Source of the DNA: Caldithrix sp. RBG_13_44_9
GTDB taxonomy: Bacteria > Calditrichota > Calditrichia > RBG-13-44-9
NCBI GenBank assembly: GCA_001771055.1
Contig: MESS01000046.1
Location: 19,157-25,903 of the forward strand
DNA: 6,747 bases
Direction: 5' to 3'
Positions 1-6,747 of the stretch are shown piece after piece. How positions within the stretch are numbered: position 1 is the stretch's first letter; each line of letters starts with the position of its first letter. Under the pieces are notes generated by a model that worked only from the letters and a program-made list of their open reading frames with translations, did not search any database and was not told where the DNA came from. The translations under genes and the position numbers were made by a program.

Positions 1-2051
1 ATCAGAATACTGACTTGTATTGGGAAAATACCCATGCCCGGCATGTGGAGTGGTGGATCGAGAATACCGACCAGTGGGTAGATGATCAGGGTAGTTACGG
101 TTATGAAGCTGATTGCCTGTGGACCCCGGAAGAAGCGTATCAGTATTACATCGAATCTCATCAACCGTTGTCTGATTATACCAATACTCCCAGTTATTCC
201 ACCGAAGTCAGTCTGGGCGGTCCTTTTCCGTTGGTGAACAATCTTTCTTTTTATGTCACCGGGCGTTACCGGTCATTAGCCCCGTTGTTCGGAAATGCCT
301 ACAATGAAAAAGGCGAATTCTTTGATGGGACACTGAAGCTGGCCTATCAAATCAATCCCAATATGAAATTGCTGGTATCGGGTTTATATGGCAATGAAAA
401 TACATCCTGGGGGATAGAGGGACCACCGGACTTTTTCTATGCTGCAAATTATGGGATCGATTCCCGTTATGCCTACTATGATTATGTAGGTCTACCTGCC
501 ACCACTACCAGCAATCTGAGCCTGGTCTTCTCTCATATCCTCAGCAAATCGACGCTGTATGAATTCCGCTTGACCTGGTTGAATGCCAAGCGGAAGGTAG
601 ATACTTTTCCCGATGATCCGATTGGTTGGGCGGCCACCGGACCGACTTATGATAATCTGCGGGCGGTGGATGATCAGGGTAATCCAATCATCGGGGGCTA
701 TAAGAACCGGGTGGGTTATCATACCACTGGTTATTATTATCGTTATGATGATTCCAATACTAACTGGAATGCAACTGGTTTTATTGGTAGTCAGTTATCG
801 AGAAATCTGTATCTGAAAAGCGGTTTCGAGTTTACCTACTATGCGCTGGATCACCTGAATCAATCAAAATTACCCGACCGGACCGACCAGCGAGTATATA
901 AGCCATATCAGGGAGCGATCTATGGCCAGACGAAACTGGAATATGCCGGTTTGATCATGAATTTTGGGCTCCGGCTGGATTTATATAATCCCAATGATGT
1001 GATCTATTCCGATATGTTTGATCCTCTGAACTCTCCCACCAGTAGTACTAAAATTTTCACCCAATTGAGTCCGCGACTCGGTATCTCTCATCCCATCGAT
1101 ACCAAGACAGTCCTTCATTTCTCATATGGACACTTTTTTCAACGAGCTTCCTTTGGGGATTATGGTGAAGGAAATAATGGCGGATTTGGGAACCTGACCA
1201 CTTTCATTGTGGATGGTACCAATTTCCCATGGGTGCTGGGTAATCGGGAACTTAAACCCCAGAAGACTATTGCTTATGAAGTGGGAATCGAACGGAATTT
1301 CTTTGATCAACTGATCATTAAATTAACCGGTTATTACAAGGATATCAAAAATACCATCCGGGTAACTACCATCCAAACTCCTACTGGTATTTATTCTACC
1401 AATAGTAATGGGGATTATGCGGATGTTAGAGGAGTGGAATTGTCGGGTAATTTATTACCTATTCGTACCGGAGCTGGCAATTTTTGGGGATATGCGAATT
1501 ATACCAATCAGGCTGGAATAGACGGCAAAAGTGGAGCCCCGGTTTCTATCAGTTATGATGGAAGTGTACAGTATGCCGGGAGCGGGGATGTCATTCAGCA
1601 CAACAATGCCCGATTCAAGGGAGGAATCTTTCACCAAACTCCTTCCAACTGGAATTTCTTCTTTGGAATATTCAGTGACATTACCACTTCGCTGAATTAC
1701 TATATGACCTTTCCCAATGACATGCTGAGGTCGGACTACTTCCTTTTCGAGGGGAAAAAATACCTTCGTCCGGCGGATAAAACCGGTGATCTGCGTATTC
1801 GGAAAAATATTTCCTTCTCAAACTCCAGGGTAGTGATAAGCCCCTATCTTGAGGTAAGAAACCTATTCAATGACAAATGGCTCTATCTCCAAGCTTTTGA
1901 AAGCACTTCGGTGGAAGATCAACGCCGGTTTGTGGAGAGTGATTTTGGTTATATTCCTACCAAAACTGCCAATGGGATCACCATTATAGATATGGGTAAA
2001 TACCGTAATACACCTCGGTATTTCTTACTGGGTATCGGCCTTCAATTTTAG
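1..2051 (+). CDS. TonB-dependent outer-membrane receptor, C-terminal part (5' end outside window)
   Basis: This is the beta-barrel part of a TonB-dependent receptor, an outer-membrane transporter energised by TonB-ExbBD. The frame is open from the left edge (first full codon at base 3), so the TTG at 15 is internal and about 682 residues are visible. A segment near bases 200-280 (SLGGPFP followed by NNLSFYVTGRYRS) resembles the first barrel strands of FCB receptors that carry a carboxypeptidase-regulatory-like N-terminal domain. Typical barrel signatures follow: LSPRLGISHPI then a SYGHFFQ strand (about 1064-1145), LKPQKTIAYEVGIERNFF near 1250-1305, YYKDIKNTI near 1335-1360, and DVRGVELSGN near 1420-1450. 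The protein ends in LLGIGLQF, an aromatic C-terminal residue as expected for BAM-assembled barrels. The signal peptide, TonB box and plug must lie upstream. The substrate is not readable; the neighbouring glycoside hydrolase suggests a glycan (inference). Family assignment is firm, substrate unknown. Confidence 0.93.
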   Translation, partial: QNTDLYWENTHARHVEWWIENTDQWVDDQGSYGYEADCLWTPEEAYQYYIESHQPLSDYTNTPSYSTEVSLGGPFPLVNNLSFYVTGRYRSLAPLFGNAYNEKGEFFDGTLKLAYQINPNMKLLVSGLYGNENTSWGIEGPPDFFYAANYGIDSRYAYYDYVGLPATTTSNLSLVFSHILSKSTLYEFRLTWLNAKRKVDTFPDDPIGWAATGPTYDNLRAVDDQGNPIIGGYKNRVGYHTTGYYYRYDDSNTNWNATGFIGSQLSRNLYLKSGFEFTYYALDHLNQSKLPDRTDQRVYKPYQGAIYGQTKLEYAGLIMNFGLRLDLYNPNDVIYSDMFDPLNSPTSSTKIFTQLSPRLGISHPIDTKTVLHFSYGHFFQRASFGDYGEGNNGGFGNLTTFIVDGTNFPWVLGNRELKPQKTIAYEVGIERNFFDQLIIKLTGYYKDIKNTIRVTTIQTPTGIYSTNSNGDYADVRGVELSGNLLPIRTGAGNFWGYANYTNQAGIDGKSGAPVSISYDGSVQYAGSGDVIQHNNARFKGGIFHQTPSNWNFFFGIFSDITTSLNYYMTFPNDMLRSDYFLFEGKKYLRPADKTGDLRIRKNISFSNSRVVISPYLEVRNLFNDKWLYLQAFESTSVEDQRRFVESDFGYIPTKTANGITIIDMGKYRNTPRYFLLGIGLQF

Positions 2052-2071
2052 AGGGTGGGAATAAACAAATG

Positions 2072-2109
2072 TTTTGCCAATCAAAAAAAATTGATCATAT
2101 CAGGCAAAA
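2072..2109 (+). repeat. Imperfect inverted repeat (hairpin) between receptor and CTD-protein genes
   Basis: TTTTGCC (2072-2078) pairs with GGCAAAA (2103-2109). Inside it ATCAA (2080-2084) pairs with TTGAT (2091-2095) around a six-A loop. An alternative inner pairing of TGAT (2092-2095) with ATCA (2099-2102) is also possible, and the two inner stems exclude each other. No T-run follows the right arm, so it is not a standard Rho-independent terminator. It could protect the 3' end of the receptor message or reduce read-through into the next gene; this role is inference. AT-rich spacers form such repeats by chance fairly often. Confidence 0.4.
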
Positions 2110-2135
2110 TTGAGTAAAGCTTTAAGATCATCAGC

Positions 2136-2139
2136 GAGG
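2136..2139 (+). promoter_or_regulatory. Ribosome binding site of the CTD-protein gene
   Basis: GAGG lies 8 bases before the ATG at 2148. It supports that start, which also gives a protein beginning with a charged stretch and a hydrophobic export segment. Confidence 0.6.
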
Positions 2140-2147
2140 TTTGAGAA

Positions 2148-4352
2148 ATGACAGTAAAAATTTCTAAGTTAAAAGAACTTTTGTACCTTCAGATTCCCCT
2201 CCTCCTGTTAGTATTAATTTCCTTGGGAATACCCCAGGGAGAAACCGAGAAGATCCATAAACGAGGCCGGCTATGGGAAGTTGTAGCCAATGATGGATGG
2301 ATTGGTACCCTGGGTGCCTGGGACTTTCTGGTTTCTTACCCCGAAGGGATGTTTCCGGGTTTTAAGAACTATTTTCACCCGGTTGGAGGTGAGAGCCAGG
2401 CTGAGAATACTTTTGCCAATGCCAACATGCACAATTTCCGGAGCGGTTGCTGGGTGGTAGCAAAAGATATTTTAACTCCCGGTCCACCGCCTTATAACAC
2501 TGCTACCCCCACCGATTATGAGACTTTTCTTTCCGGATTGCAGGAAGACAGCTATGGGGTGGAGTCAGTCCGCCCACCTATGACTTTCACTATGAATTAT
2601 ATAGAAGAACAGAATTTTAATCCCCTGCTACCAGAAGAAATGACCGAAGCTACATGGAATACCAGTACCTCGGTGACCGTCAAACGCCGGAGCTATGTCT
2701 GGAGTTATCCGGGCTACCGGGATTTTATCATTTATGATTACACCTTTAAAAATTCTGGAATAATGGTTTCTACTTTTACCAACACCGTGGCCGAAGATTT
2801 TCCAACCCAGAATCTGGAGAATCTCTACATCGTTTTCCATTCTGGAATATCTGTTTCCACCAAGAGCCAGATCAATTTTCATTCTGATCTGAATGGGGTG
2901 CAGGCCGGTGCATTTGGTTGGAAAATTGAGACTTTTCATGACTATTATCATATTGAGGATAACAGCACTCTTCTTTATTCCACCAATTATAACGGCGGAA
3001 AAGAACCTCCTCCCTGGGATATTTATCCGATGAAGGACAATGAAGAATGGAAGCTGCATTTTGGTGATGAACTGCAGAGTCCGGCAGCCTTCGGCTGGCT
3101 GGCCCTCTATGCCAGTCCGACTGGATCTTCACCAAGAATATCACCTAAGCCAGATGTCCTGCGAGTGGATTCTCATAAAGGCGGGACATTCAAAGGATCC
3201 GATCTAGATCTGGAATTTTTCCGGATGGCAAACAATCGTCCCAAAAAAGATTTTTATGATTTTGCCGCCCGTCCCGATACCCAGGCAGTTTTAGGGAATA
3301 ATGGCAATCGGTTAAACTTTTATACTCTTTCTTATGGACCCTATACTTTAAATCTGGGAGATTCATTGCGTTTTATCATGGCTGAGATTGCCGGAGTGAT
3401 GGATTATCATGACATCATAGCTGGAAACCCTGAGGGACATTTTCCGGACAGCAGCATGGCTGCGATCCGTCGCAATGCGGCATTTGCTCGCCAGGCGGTG
3501 CAGTGGGGGATAGGAGCAGAAGTAAATGGAATGCCTCTGGCAGCTGATGTGCCCGAGCCTCCTCCTTCTCCGCAGGTGATGGCTGCCAATCTCTCTTTCA
3601 GTGATGAATCCGCCAAGGTAGGAGTAAGCTGGGATAAGATCGCTGAGAATATGGTTATCCTGGATGGGACGGGGGCAGTTTTTTACGATGGAATAAACGA
3701 TTTAGATGGATATCGGATCTACCGTTCAGAGGACTTTCAATATGACACTGGGACCGAGGGAACTGTTTTACGGGGAGCAGCCTGGGATCTGATCGCTCAA
3801 GTTCCCAAGGCTGAATTCTCGACTTTCTGGAATGAAGCGCTGGGAAAATATCAATATCAGGACAGCATGGTAAGTTTTGGAAAAAAATACGGATATTATG
3901 TTTCAGCCTATAATGCAAGCCCCAACACCTGGACCTCGGCTAATGGTACAGTGGTCACAGGGCTTCCGGAGTTGGCGAGCGGGGATTACCGCCGGAGCGA
4001 GGAAGTGGCTGCGACGGCCGGACCGGTTAACAGTTTTGATATTTTTGTGGCTCCCAATCCCTATGTGTTTAATGATCCCGAGCGCAGTTTTGGAATCAAT
4101 GACCCTTATAAAATTGAATTCAGGAATTTACCTGAGAACTGCACCATCAGGATTTATACCATCTCAGGAGATCTGATCAAAACTCTGCATCATCAACCGG
4201 ATCAGTACGGGAATTTATCCGGTACCGAGGATTGGAATCAAAAGTCAGACTCCGGATTACTGGTCGCACCGGGTATTTACATCTATCATATCAAGTCCAA
4301 CACGGCTGGATTGGATGAAAGTTTGACCGGAAAGTTTATGATCATCCGTTAA
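2148..4352 (+). CDS. Secreted protein with FN3-like region and C-terminal FlgD-like/type IX sorting domain
   Basis: This is a 734-residue exported protein of unnamed function. Residues 1-30 form an export signal (K4, K7, K9, then a Leu/Ile-rich core about 11-28); the cleavage site is unclear. Residues 37-72 hold a compact motif (RGRLWE at 39-44, GAWDF at 56-60, FPGF at 69-72), followed by aromatic-rich sequence with SYPGYRDFIIYDY at 186-198. This region looks like a family recurring beside TonB receptors in uncultured FCB bacteria (from memory, unsearched). After a Pro-rich linker (PEPPPSP, 469-475) comes a fibronectin-III-like region with GYRIYRSEDF near 521-530 and YGYYVSAYN near 581-589. 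Residues 631-734 form the C-terminal domain: APNP at 635-638, IRIYTISGDLIKTL at 667-680, W696, PGIYIYHI at 708-715, and terminal GKFMIIR. That pattern fits the FlgD-Ig-like/type IX sorting-domain superfamily. It follows the receptor by 96 bases and precedes a PorV-like barrel, suggesting a surface partner of the receptor (inference). Confidence 0.85.
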   Translation: MTVKISKLKELLYLQIPLLLLVLISLGIPQGETEKIHKRGRLWEVVANDGWIGTLGAWDFLVSYPEGMFPGFKNYFHPVGGESQAENTFANANMHNFRSGCWVVAKDILTPGPPPYNTATPTDYETFLSGLQEDSYGVESVRPPMTFTMNYIEEQNFNPLLPEEMTEATWNTSTSVTVKRRSYVWSYPGYRDFIIYDYTFKNSGIMVSTFTNTVAEDFPTQNLENLYIVFHSGISVSTKSQINFHSDLNGVQAGAFGWKIETFHDYYHIEDNSTLLYSTNYNGGKEPPPWDIYPMKDNEEWKLHFGDELQSPAAFGWLALYASPTGSSPRISPKPDVLRVDSHKGGTFKGSDLDLEFFRMANNRPKKDFYDFAARPDTQAVLGNNGNRLNFYTLSYGPYTLNLGDSLRFIMAEIAGVMDYHDIIAGNPEGHFPDSSMAAIRRNAAFARQAVQWGIGAEVNGMPLAADVPEPPPSPQVMAANLSFSDESAKVGVSWDKIAENMVILDGTGAVFYDGINDLDGYRIYRSEDFQYDTGTEGTVLRGAAWDLIAQVPKAEFSTFWNEALGKYQYQDSMVSFGKKYGYYVSAYNASPNTWTSANGTVVTGLPELASGDYRRSEEVAATAGPVNSFDIFVAPNPYVFNDPERSFGINDPYKIEFRNLPENCTIRIYTISGDLIKTLHHQPDQYGNLSGTEDWNQKSDSGLLVAPGIYIYHIKSNTAGLDESLTGKFMIIR
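4038..4349 (+). other. C-terminal sorting-type domain of the 734-residue protein
   Basis: These codons encode residues 631-734. They show the usual order of a FlgD-Ig-like/type IX C-terminal domain: an entry APNP motif, a strand of the form IRIYTISGDLIKTL, a conserved Trp, a PGIYIYHI strand, and a final GKF-x-I-I-R. In type IX secretion such domains direct cargo across the outer membrane. In Ignavibacteria- and KSB1-like lineages similar domains are common, but whether all act as sorting signals is less certain. Confidence 0.8.
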
Positions 4353-4413
4353 TTTGAAATAGACATGAAATAAAAGATCTATCTGGCAGGTGGTAATCTC
4401 TGAGTCAATAAAA

Positions 4414-4420
4414 AAGGTGA
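4414..4420 (+). promoter_or_regulatory. Ribosome binding site of the PorV-like gene
   Basis: AAGGTGA, partly matching the anti-Shine-Dalgarno complement, ends 3 bases before the ATG at 4424, with GG 6 bases from it. It follows an A-rich run and fixes the start, which is also the start that yields a clean signal peptide. The remainder of the 71-base spacer shows no convincing terminator or promoter, in keeping with cotranscription. Confidence 0.7.
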
Positions 4421-4423
4421 TAT

Positions 4424-5416
4424 ATGAAAAATTTCAAAATTCTAGGTCATCTTTACCTTTTGGTATGTATCCTGTATAGCCTGGTTCAGGCGGAAGGTTT
4501 CAATAAAGGTGGCCGGACCGCCTTTCAGTTCGTCAAGATCGGGATTGGAGCCAGGCAGGTGGCTATGGGTGAAGCCTGTATGGCGGTAGTGCGGGATGTC
4601 AACTCGGTTTTCTGGAATCCAGCCAATATTACCGGCATTTCCAAATTGCAGGCTTCTTTTACTTACACTCAATGGCTGGCGGATATGAATTATCTGGCAG
4701 GAGTAGTAGGGTATCGCTGGAGAAATATTGGGGTGTTTGCTCTGAGTGTTGCCAGTCTGGATTACGGGGATATCCCGGAAGCACTGGCCTTTATTCCCAC
4801 CGGAGGTAATGACACCCGGACCGGGGAATCCTTTACCGGCAATGACATGATGCTGGGATTGACATTTGCCAGGGAATTTACTGATCGGTTGTCCATCGGG
4901 GTTTCGGTAAAATATCTGAAGGAAAAATTATTTGTCTATGATGAGAATGTTTTTGTTTTTGAAGCCGGAACCTATTACGACACCGGGTTCAAGGGGATCC
5001 GGATCGGGATGGCTGCCCAGAATTTTGCCGGCCGCTCGGTCAACTGGCTTGAGGTAAGTGATCGGGAAGAGGGATATGATATCCCGTTGCTTTTCAAGGT
5101 AGGTGTCGCCATGGATGTGTTTGCCGGACAGGATGCACTTTTTAATTTTGGCGAAGCCCACGAATTCCAATTGAGTTTCGATGCCGTGAATTCCAATGAT
5201 TACGGGGAAAGATACCTGGTGGGCGGTGAGTACTGGTTCCATAAACTTTTTGCTCTGCGTTGTGGATATCGCTTCAATTACGAAGAAGGAAATTTTGCGG
5301 CAGGATTCGGTTTGCAATCCAGAATATCGGGAGTAGGATTCCAGCTGGATTATGCCTATGTAAATTACCAGTATCTGGATACCCCACACCGTTTTTCGGT
5401 GCTTTTTTCATTATAA
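4424..5416 (+). CDS. PorV/PorQ family outer-membrane beta-barrel protein
   Basis: This 330-residue protein belongs to the PorV/PorQ (UPF0164-like) branch of FadL-type barrels. Residues 1-23 are a signal peptide (N-terminal Lys, hydrophobic core, VQA before a likely cut after A23). The diagnostic N-terminal block follows: FVKIGIGARQVAMGEA (36-51), then a variable Ala/Val-rich stretch and VFWNPA (62-67). The rest alternates hydrophobic strands and polar loops, for example YRWRNIGVFALSVASLDYGD and the closing LDYAYVNYQYLD, ending in RFSVLFSL. Family PorV proteins bind C-terminal domains of type IX cargo at the outer membrane and pass them to the PorU sortase. Here the gene lies 71 bases after a CTD-bearing protein and no other secretion genes are visible. 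It may be a dedicated shuttle or anchor for that neighbour (inference). Family assignment is strong; equivalence to the housekeeping PorV is not shown, so no symbol is given. Confidence 0.9.
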   Translation: MKNFKILGHLYLLVCILYSLVQAEGFNKGGRTAFQFVKIGIGARQVAMGEACMAVVRDVNSVFWNPANITGISKLQASFTYTQWLADMNYLAGVVGYRWRNIGVFALSVASLDYGDIPEALAFIPTGGNDTRTGESFTGNDMMLGLTFAREFTDRLSIGVSVKYLKEKLFVYDENVFVFEAGTYYDTGFKGIRIGMAAQNFAGRSVNWLEVSDREEGYDIPLLFKVGVAMDVFAGQDALFNFGEAHEFQLSFDAVNSNDYGERYLVGGEYWFHKLFALRCGYRFNYEEGNFAAGFGLQSRISGVGFQLDYAYVNYQYLDTPHRFSVLFSL

Positions 5417-5487
5417 CATGATGCGTCGTCTCAGAGTGTTTTTAGCGGAGCAAGAACGATCCACCTTCCAGGGATGGTTTTTGTAAG

Positions 5488-5492
5488 AGGAG
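5488..5492 (+). promoter_or_regulatory. Strong ribosome binding site of the glycoside hydrolase gene
   Basis: AGGAG (within TAAGAGGAGA) lies 6 bases before the ATG at 5499. An in-frame TAA at 5484-5486 sits just upstream and no start codon falls between it and 5499. The N-terminus is therefore firmly defined, which matters because it shows that the enzyme lacks a signal peptide. Confidence 0.85.
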
Positions 5493-5498
5493 AACTGC

Positions 5499-6747
5499 AT
5501 GGCATTTTCCCAGATTGTTTTGAAAGGACAAAAGTTAACCCGGAAAAATTTCAGTGAACCACCCCTAAAGATGGGTATTCTACCTTTCTGGTTCTGGAAT
5601 GGCAAGCTGGAGAAGCACGAACTGGAATGGCAGTTGCGGGAATACCATGATAAGGGGATAACTGGTCTATTTCTCCACGGAAGATTCGGATTAAAGGTGC
5701 CCTATCTTTCAGCAGATTGGTTCGATCGGGTAAAATTTGTGGTGGCTGAAGCCAAAGAGATCGGGATCGATATCTGGGTATATGATGAGATGAACTGGCC
5801 AAGCGGGACCGCTGAGAAGCAGGTGCTGAAAAAATATCCCCATCTCTGCCAGAAATACCTGGAAGTTGTGGTGTTACCGGTGGATGGTCCGCTGTTCACT
5901 TTTTTGGAGGCGTCTGACTCCCGCTATGTGAACACCGGTAAATCAAAACCGATTGCTGCGTTTGCCTGCAGTGCTGAAGAATTTGAATATGGAATTAAAA
6001 ACATCATCGATCTGACTCCTAATTTATCTTTTGAGGTGGTCATTCCCTGGGAAGCTCCAGCCGGAAATTGGAAGCTGCTCTATTTCCTGGAAAAAGAAGC
6101 TGATTATTATATCGATCCGCTCGATCCGGAATCAACCCGGCGCTTTATCGAGATCACTCACCAGGGATATAAGAAGGCGGTGGGCCGCGATTTTGGAAAA
6201 ATTGTTCCCGGTTTTTATACCGATGAACCGGCCATGTACTACTATCAGGTAGGAGTTGACAATTACGCTATTCCCTGGACCGGTAAAATGTTCAAGATCT
6301 TTCGCGAACGTCGTGGATATGATCTCAAGCCATTTCTGGCCGCCCTGTATTTTAATATGGGAGCCAAGACCAGCCAGATCCGCTATGATTTCTGGCGAAC
6401 CCTCACCGAACAATATTCCGAAAGTTATTATCAGCAAATCCGGGAATGGTGTGAAAAAAACGGAGTAATCTTTACCGGGCATCTGTTGTTCGAGGAGTGG
6501 TTGAGGATGCATGCCCGCTGCGAAGGGAATATCTTTAAACATCTTAAGCACTTTCACCTGATCGGAGTAGATCATCTCTATCCCCGGATCGGCTCCGAAG
6601 ACAATCCGACCGAACATGTATCCTTGAAAATTGCCAGTTCTGCTGCTCACCATTATGGCAGCGCCCGCCTGTTATGCGAGTCGATGGGAGGTACTTACTG
6701 GGATTGTACTTTGGAGAGAATGAAATGGATGGCCAATTGGGAATATG
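5499..6747 (+). CDS. GH106-like glycoside hydrolase (putative alpha-L-rhamnosidase), N-terminal part
   Basis: The first 416 residues of a large glycoside hydrolase are visible; the frame is open at the right edge, and relatives usually run to roughly 900 residues or more. The start matches the GH106-type catalytic barrel: PFWFWNG at 29-35, an amphipathic helix with EWQLREY, GLFLHGRFGL at 56-65, YLSADWF at 69-75, and WVYDEMNWPSG at 93-103. Further on are FYTDEP at 239-244, TGHLLFEEW at 326-334, GVDHLYPR at 356-363, and LLCESMGG at 391-398. E243 and E394 sit in the most conserved acidic positions and are candidate catalytic glutamates (inference). Known GH106 enzymes remove L-rhamnose from pectic and similar glycans, but this annotation covers diverse enzymes, so the substrate is tentative. 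The N-terminus (MAFSQIVLKGQKLTRKN) has no signal peptide, pointing to a cytoplasmic enzyme acting on imported oligosaccharides. It follows the PorV-like gene by 82 bases on the same strand. Confidence 0.8.
   Translation, partial: MAFSQIVLKGQKLTRKNFSEPPLKMGILPFWFWNGKLEKHELEWQLREYHDKGITGLFLHGRFGLKVPYLSADWFDRVKFVVAEAKEIGIDIWVYDEMNWPSGTAEKQVLKKYPHLCQKYLEVVVLPVDGPLFTFLEASDSRYVNTGKSKPIAAFACSAEEFEYGIKNIIDLTPNLSFEVVIPWEAPAGNWKLLYFLEKEADYYIDPLDPESTRRFIEITHQGYKKAVGRDFGKIVPGFYTDEPAMYYYQVGVDNYAIPWTGKMFKIFRERRGYDLKPFLAALYFNMGAKTSQIRYDFWRTLTEQYSESYYQQIREWCEKNGVIFTGHLLFEEWLRMHARCEGNIFKHLKHFHLIGVDHLYPRIGSEDNPTEHVSLKIASSAAHHYGSARLLCESMGGTYWDCTLERMKWMANWEY

Noticed and set aside
15..17. TTG at base 15 as the start of the receptor gene
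   Set aside because: The frame is open to the left edge, there is no Shine-Dalgarno, and signal peptide, TonB box and plug are all missing, so the true start is outside the window.
2091..2119. Promoter-like TTGATC followed about 17 bases later by GTAAAG
   Set aside because: The -10 match is poor, it overlaps the hairpin, and the short spacer and shared strand fit cotranscription.
2628..3059. 143-codon open frame on the minus strand
   Set aside because: It lies wholly inside the CTD-protein gene, has no recognisable domain or signal, and is best explained as a shadow of the coding strand.
4928..5389. 153-codon open frame on the minus strand
   Set aside because: It is antisense to the well-supported PorV-like gene and its translation shows no family features.
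5458..5482. Terminator-like ATCC...GGAT followed by a short T-run
   Set aside because: The stem is only four pairs with a long loop, and the next gene starts just downstream with a strong ribosome binding site.
6132..6653. 173-codon open frame on the minus strand
   Set aside because: It is antisense to conserved motifs of the glycoside hydrolase (including FYTDEP) and lacks domain features of its own.

Overview
The window holds four same-strand genes packed head to tail, with gaps of only about 70-96 bases. The first is cut by the left edge and the last by the right edge. In order they are: a TonB-dependent outer-membrane receptor (C-terminal ~680 residues); a 734-residue secreted protein with a fibronectin-III-like region and a C-terminal FlgD-like/type IX sorting domain; a 330-residue PorV/PorQ-type outer-membrane beta-barrel; and the N-terminal 416 residues of a large glycoside hydrolase resembling the GH106 (alpha-L-rhamnosidase) group.

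The likely source is an uncultured member of the FCB superphylum (Bacteroidota relatives such as Marinimicrobia, KSB1, Calditrichota or Ignavibacteria). This is inferred from a type IX-like C-terminal domain, a PorV-type barrel and a large carbohydrate-cluster type TonB receptor lying together, plus moderate GC by eye and purine-rich Shine-Dalgarno sites before three genes. The sequence alone does not settle the phylum.

Layout: 1-2051 receptor; 2052-2147 spacer with an imperfect hairpin and a ribosome binding site; 2148-4352 secreted CTD protein; 4353-4423 spacer with a ribosome binding site; 4424-5416 PorV-like barrel; 5417-5498 spacer with a possible 22-codon relay ORF and a strong ribosome binding site; 5499-6747 glycoside hydrolase. 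No tRNA, rRNA, CRISPR, insertion sequence or convincing Rho-independent terminator is visible. No gene-free stretch exceeds 100 bases.

Working model (inference): the cluster resembles a polysaccharide utilisation locus in which the usual SusD lipoprotein is absent. The CTD protein would be exported and held at the surface, possibly by the neighbouring PorV-like barrel, and would present ligand to the TonB receptor. The glycoside hydrolase, which has no signal peptide, would process the imported product inside the cell. The least described part is the trio of receptor, CTD protein and PorV-like barrel.
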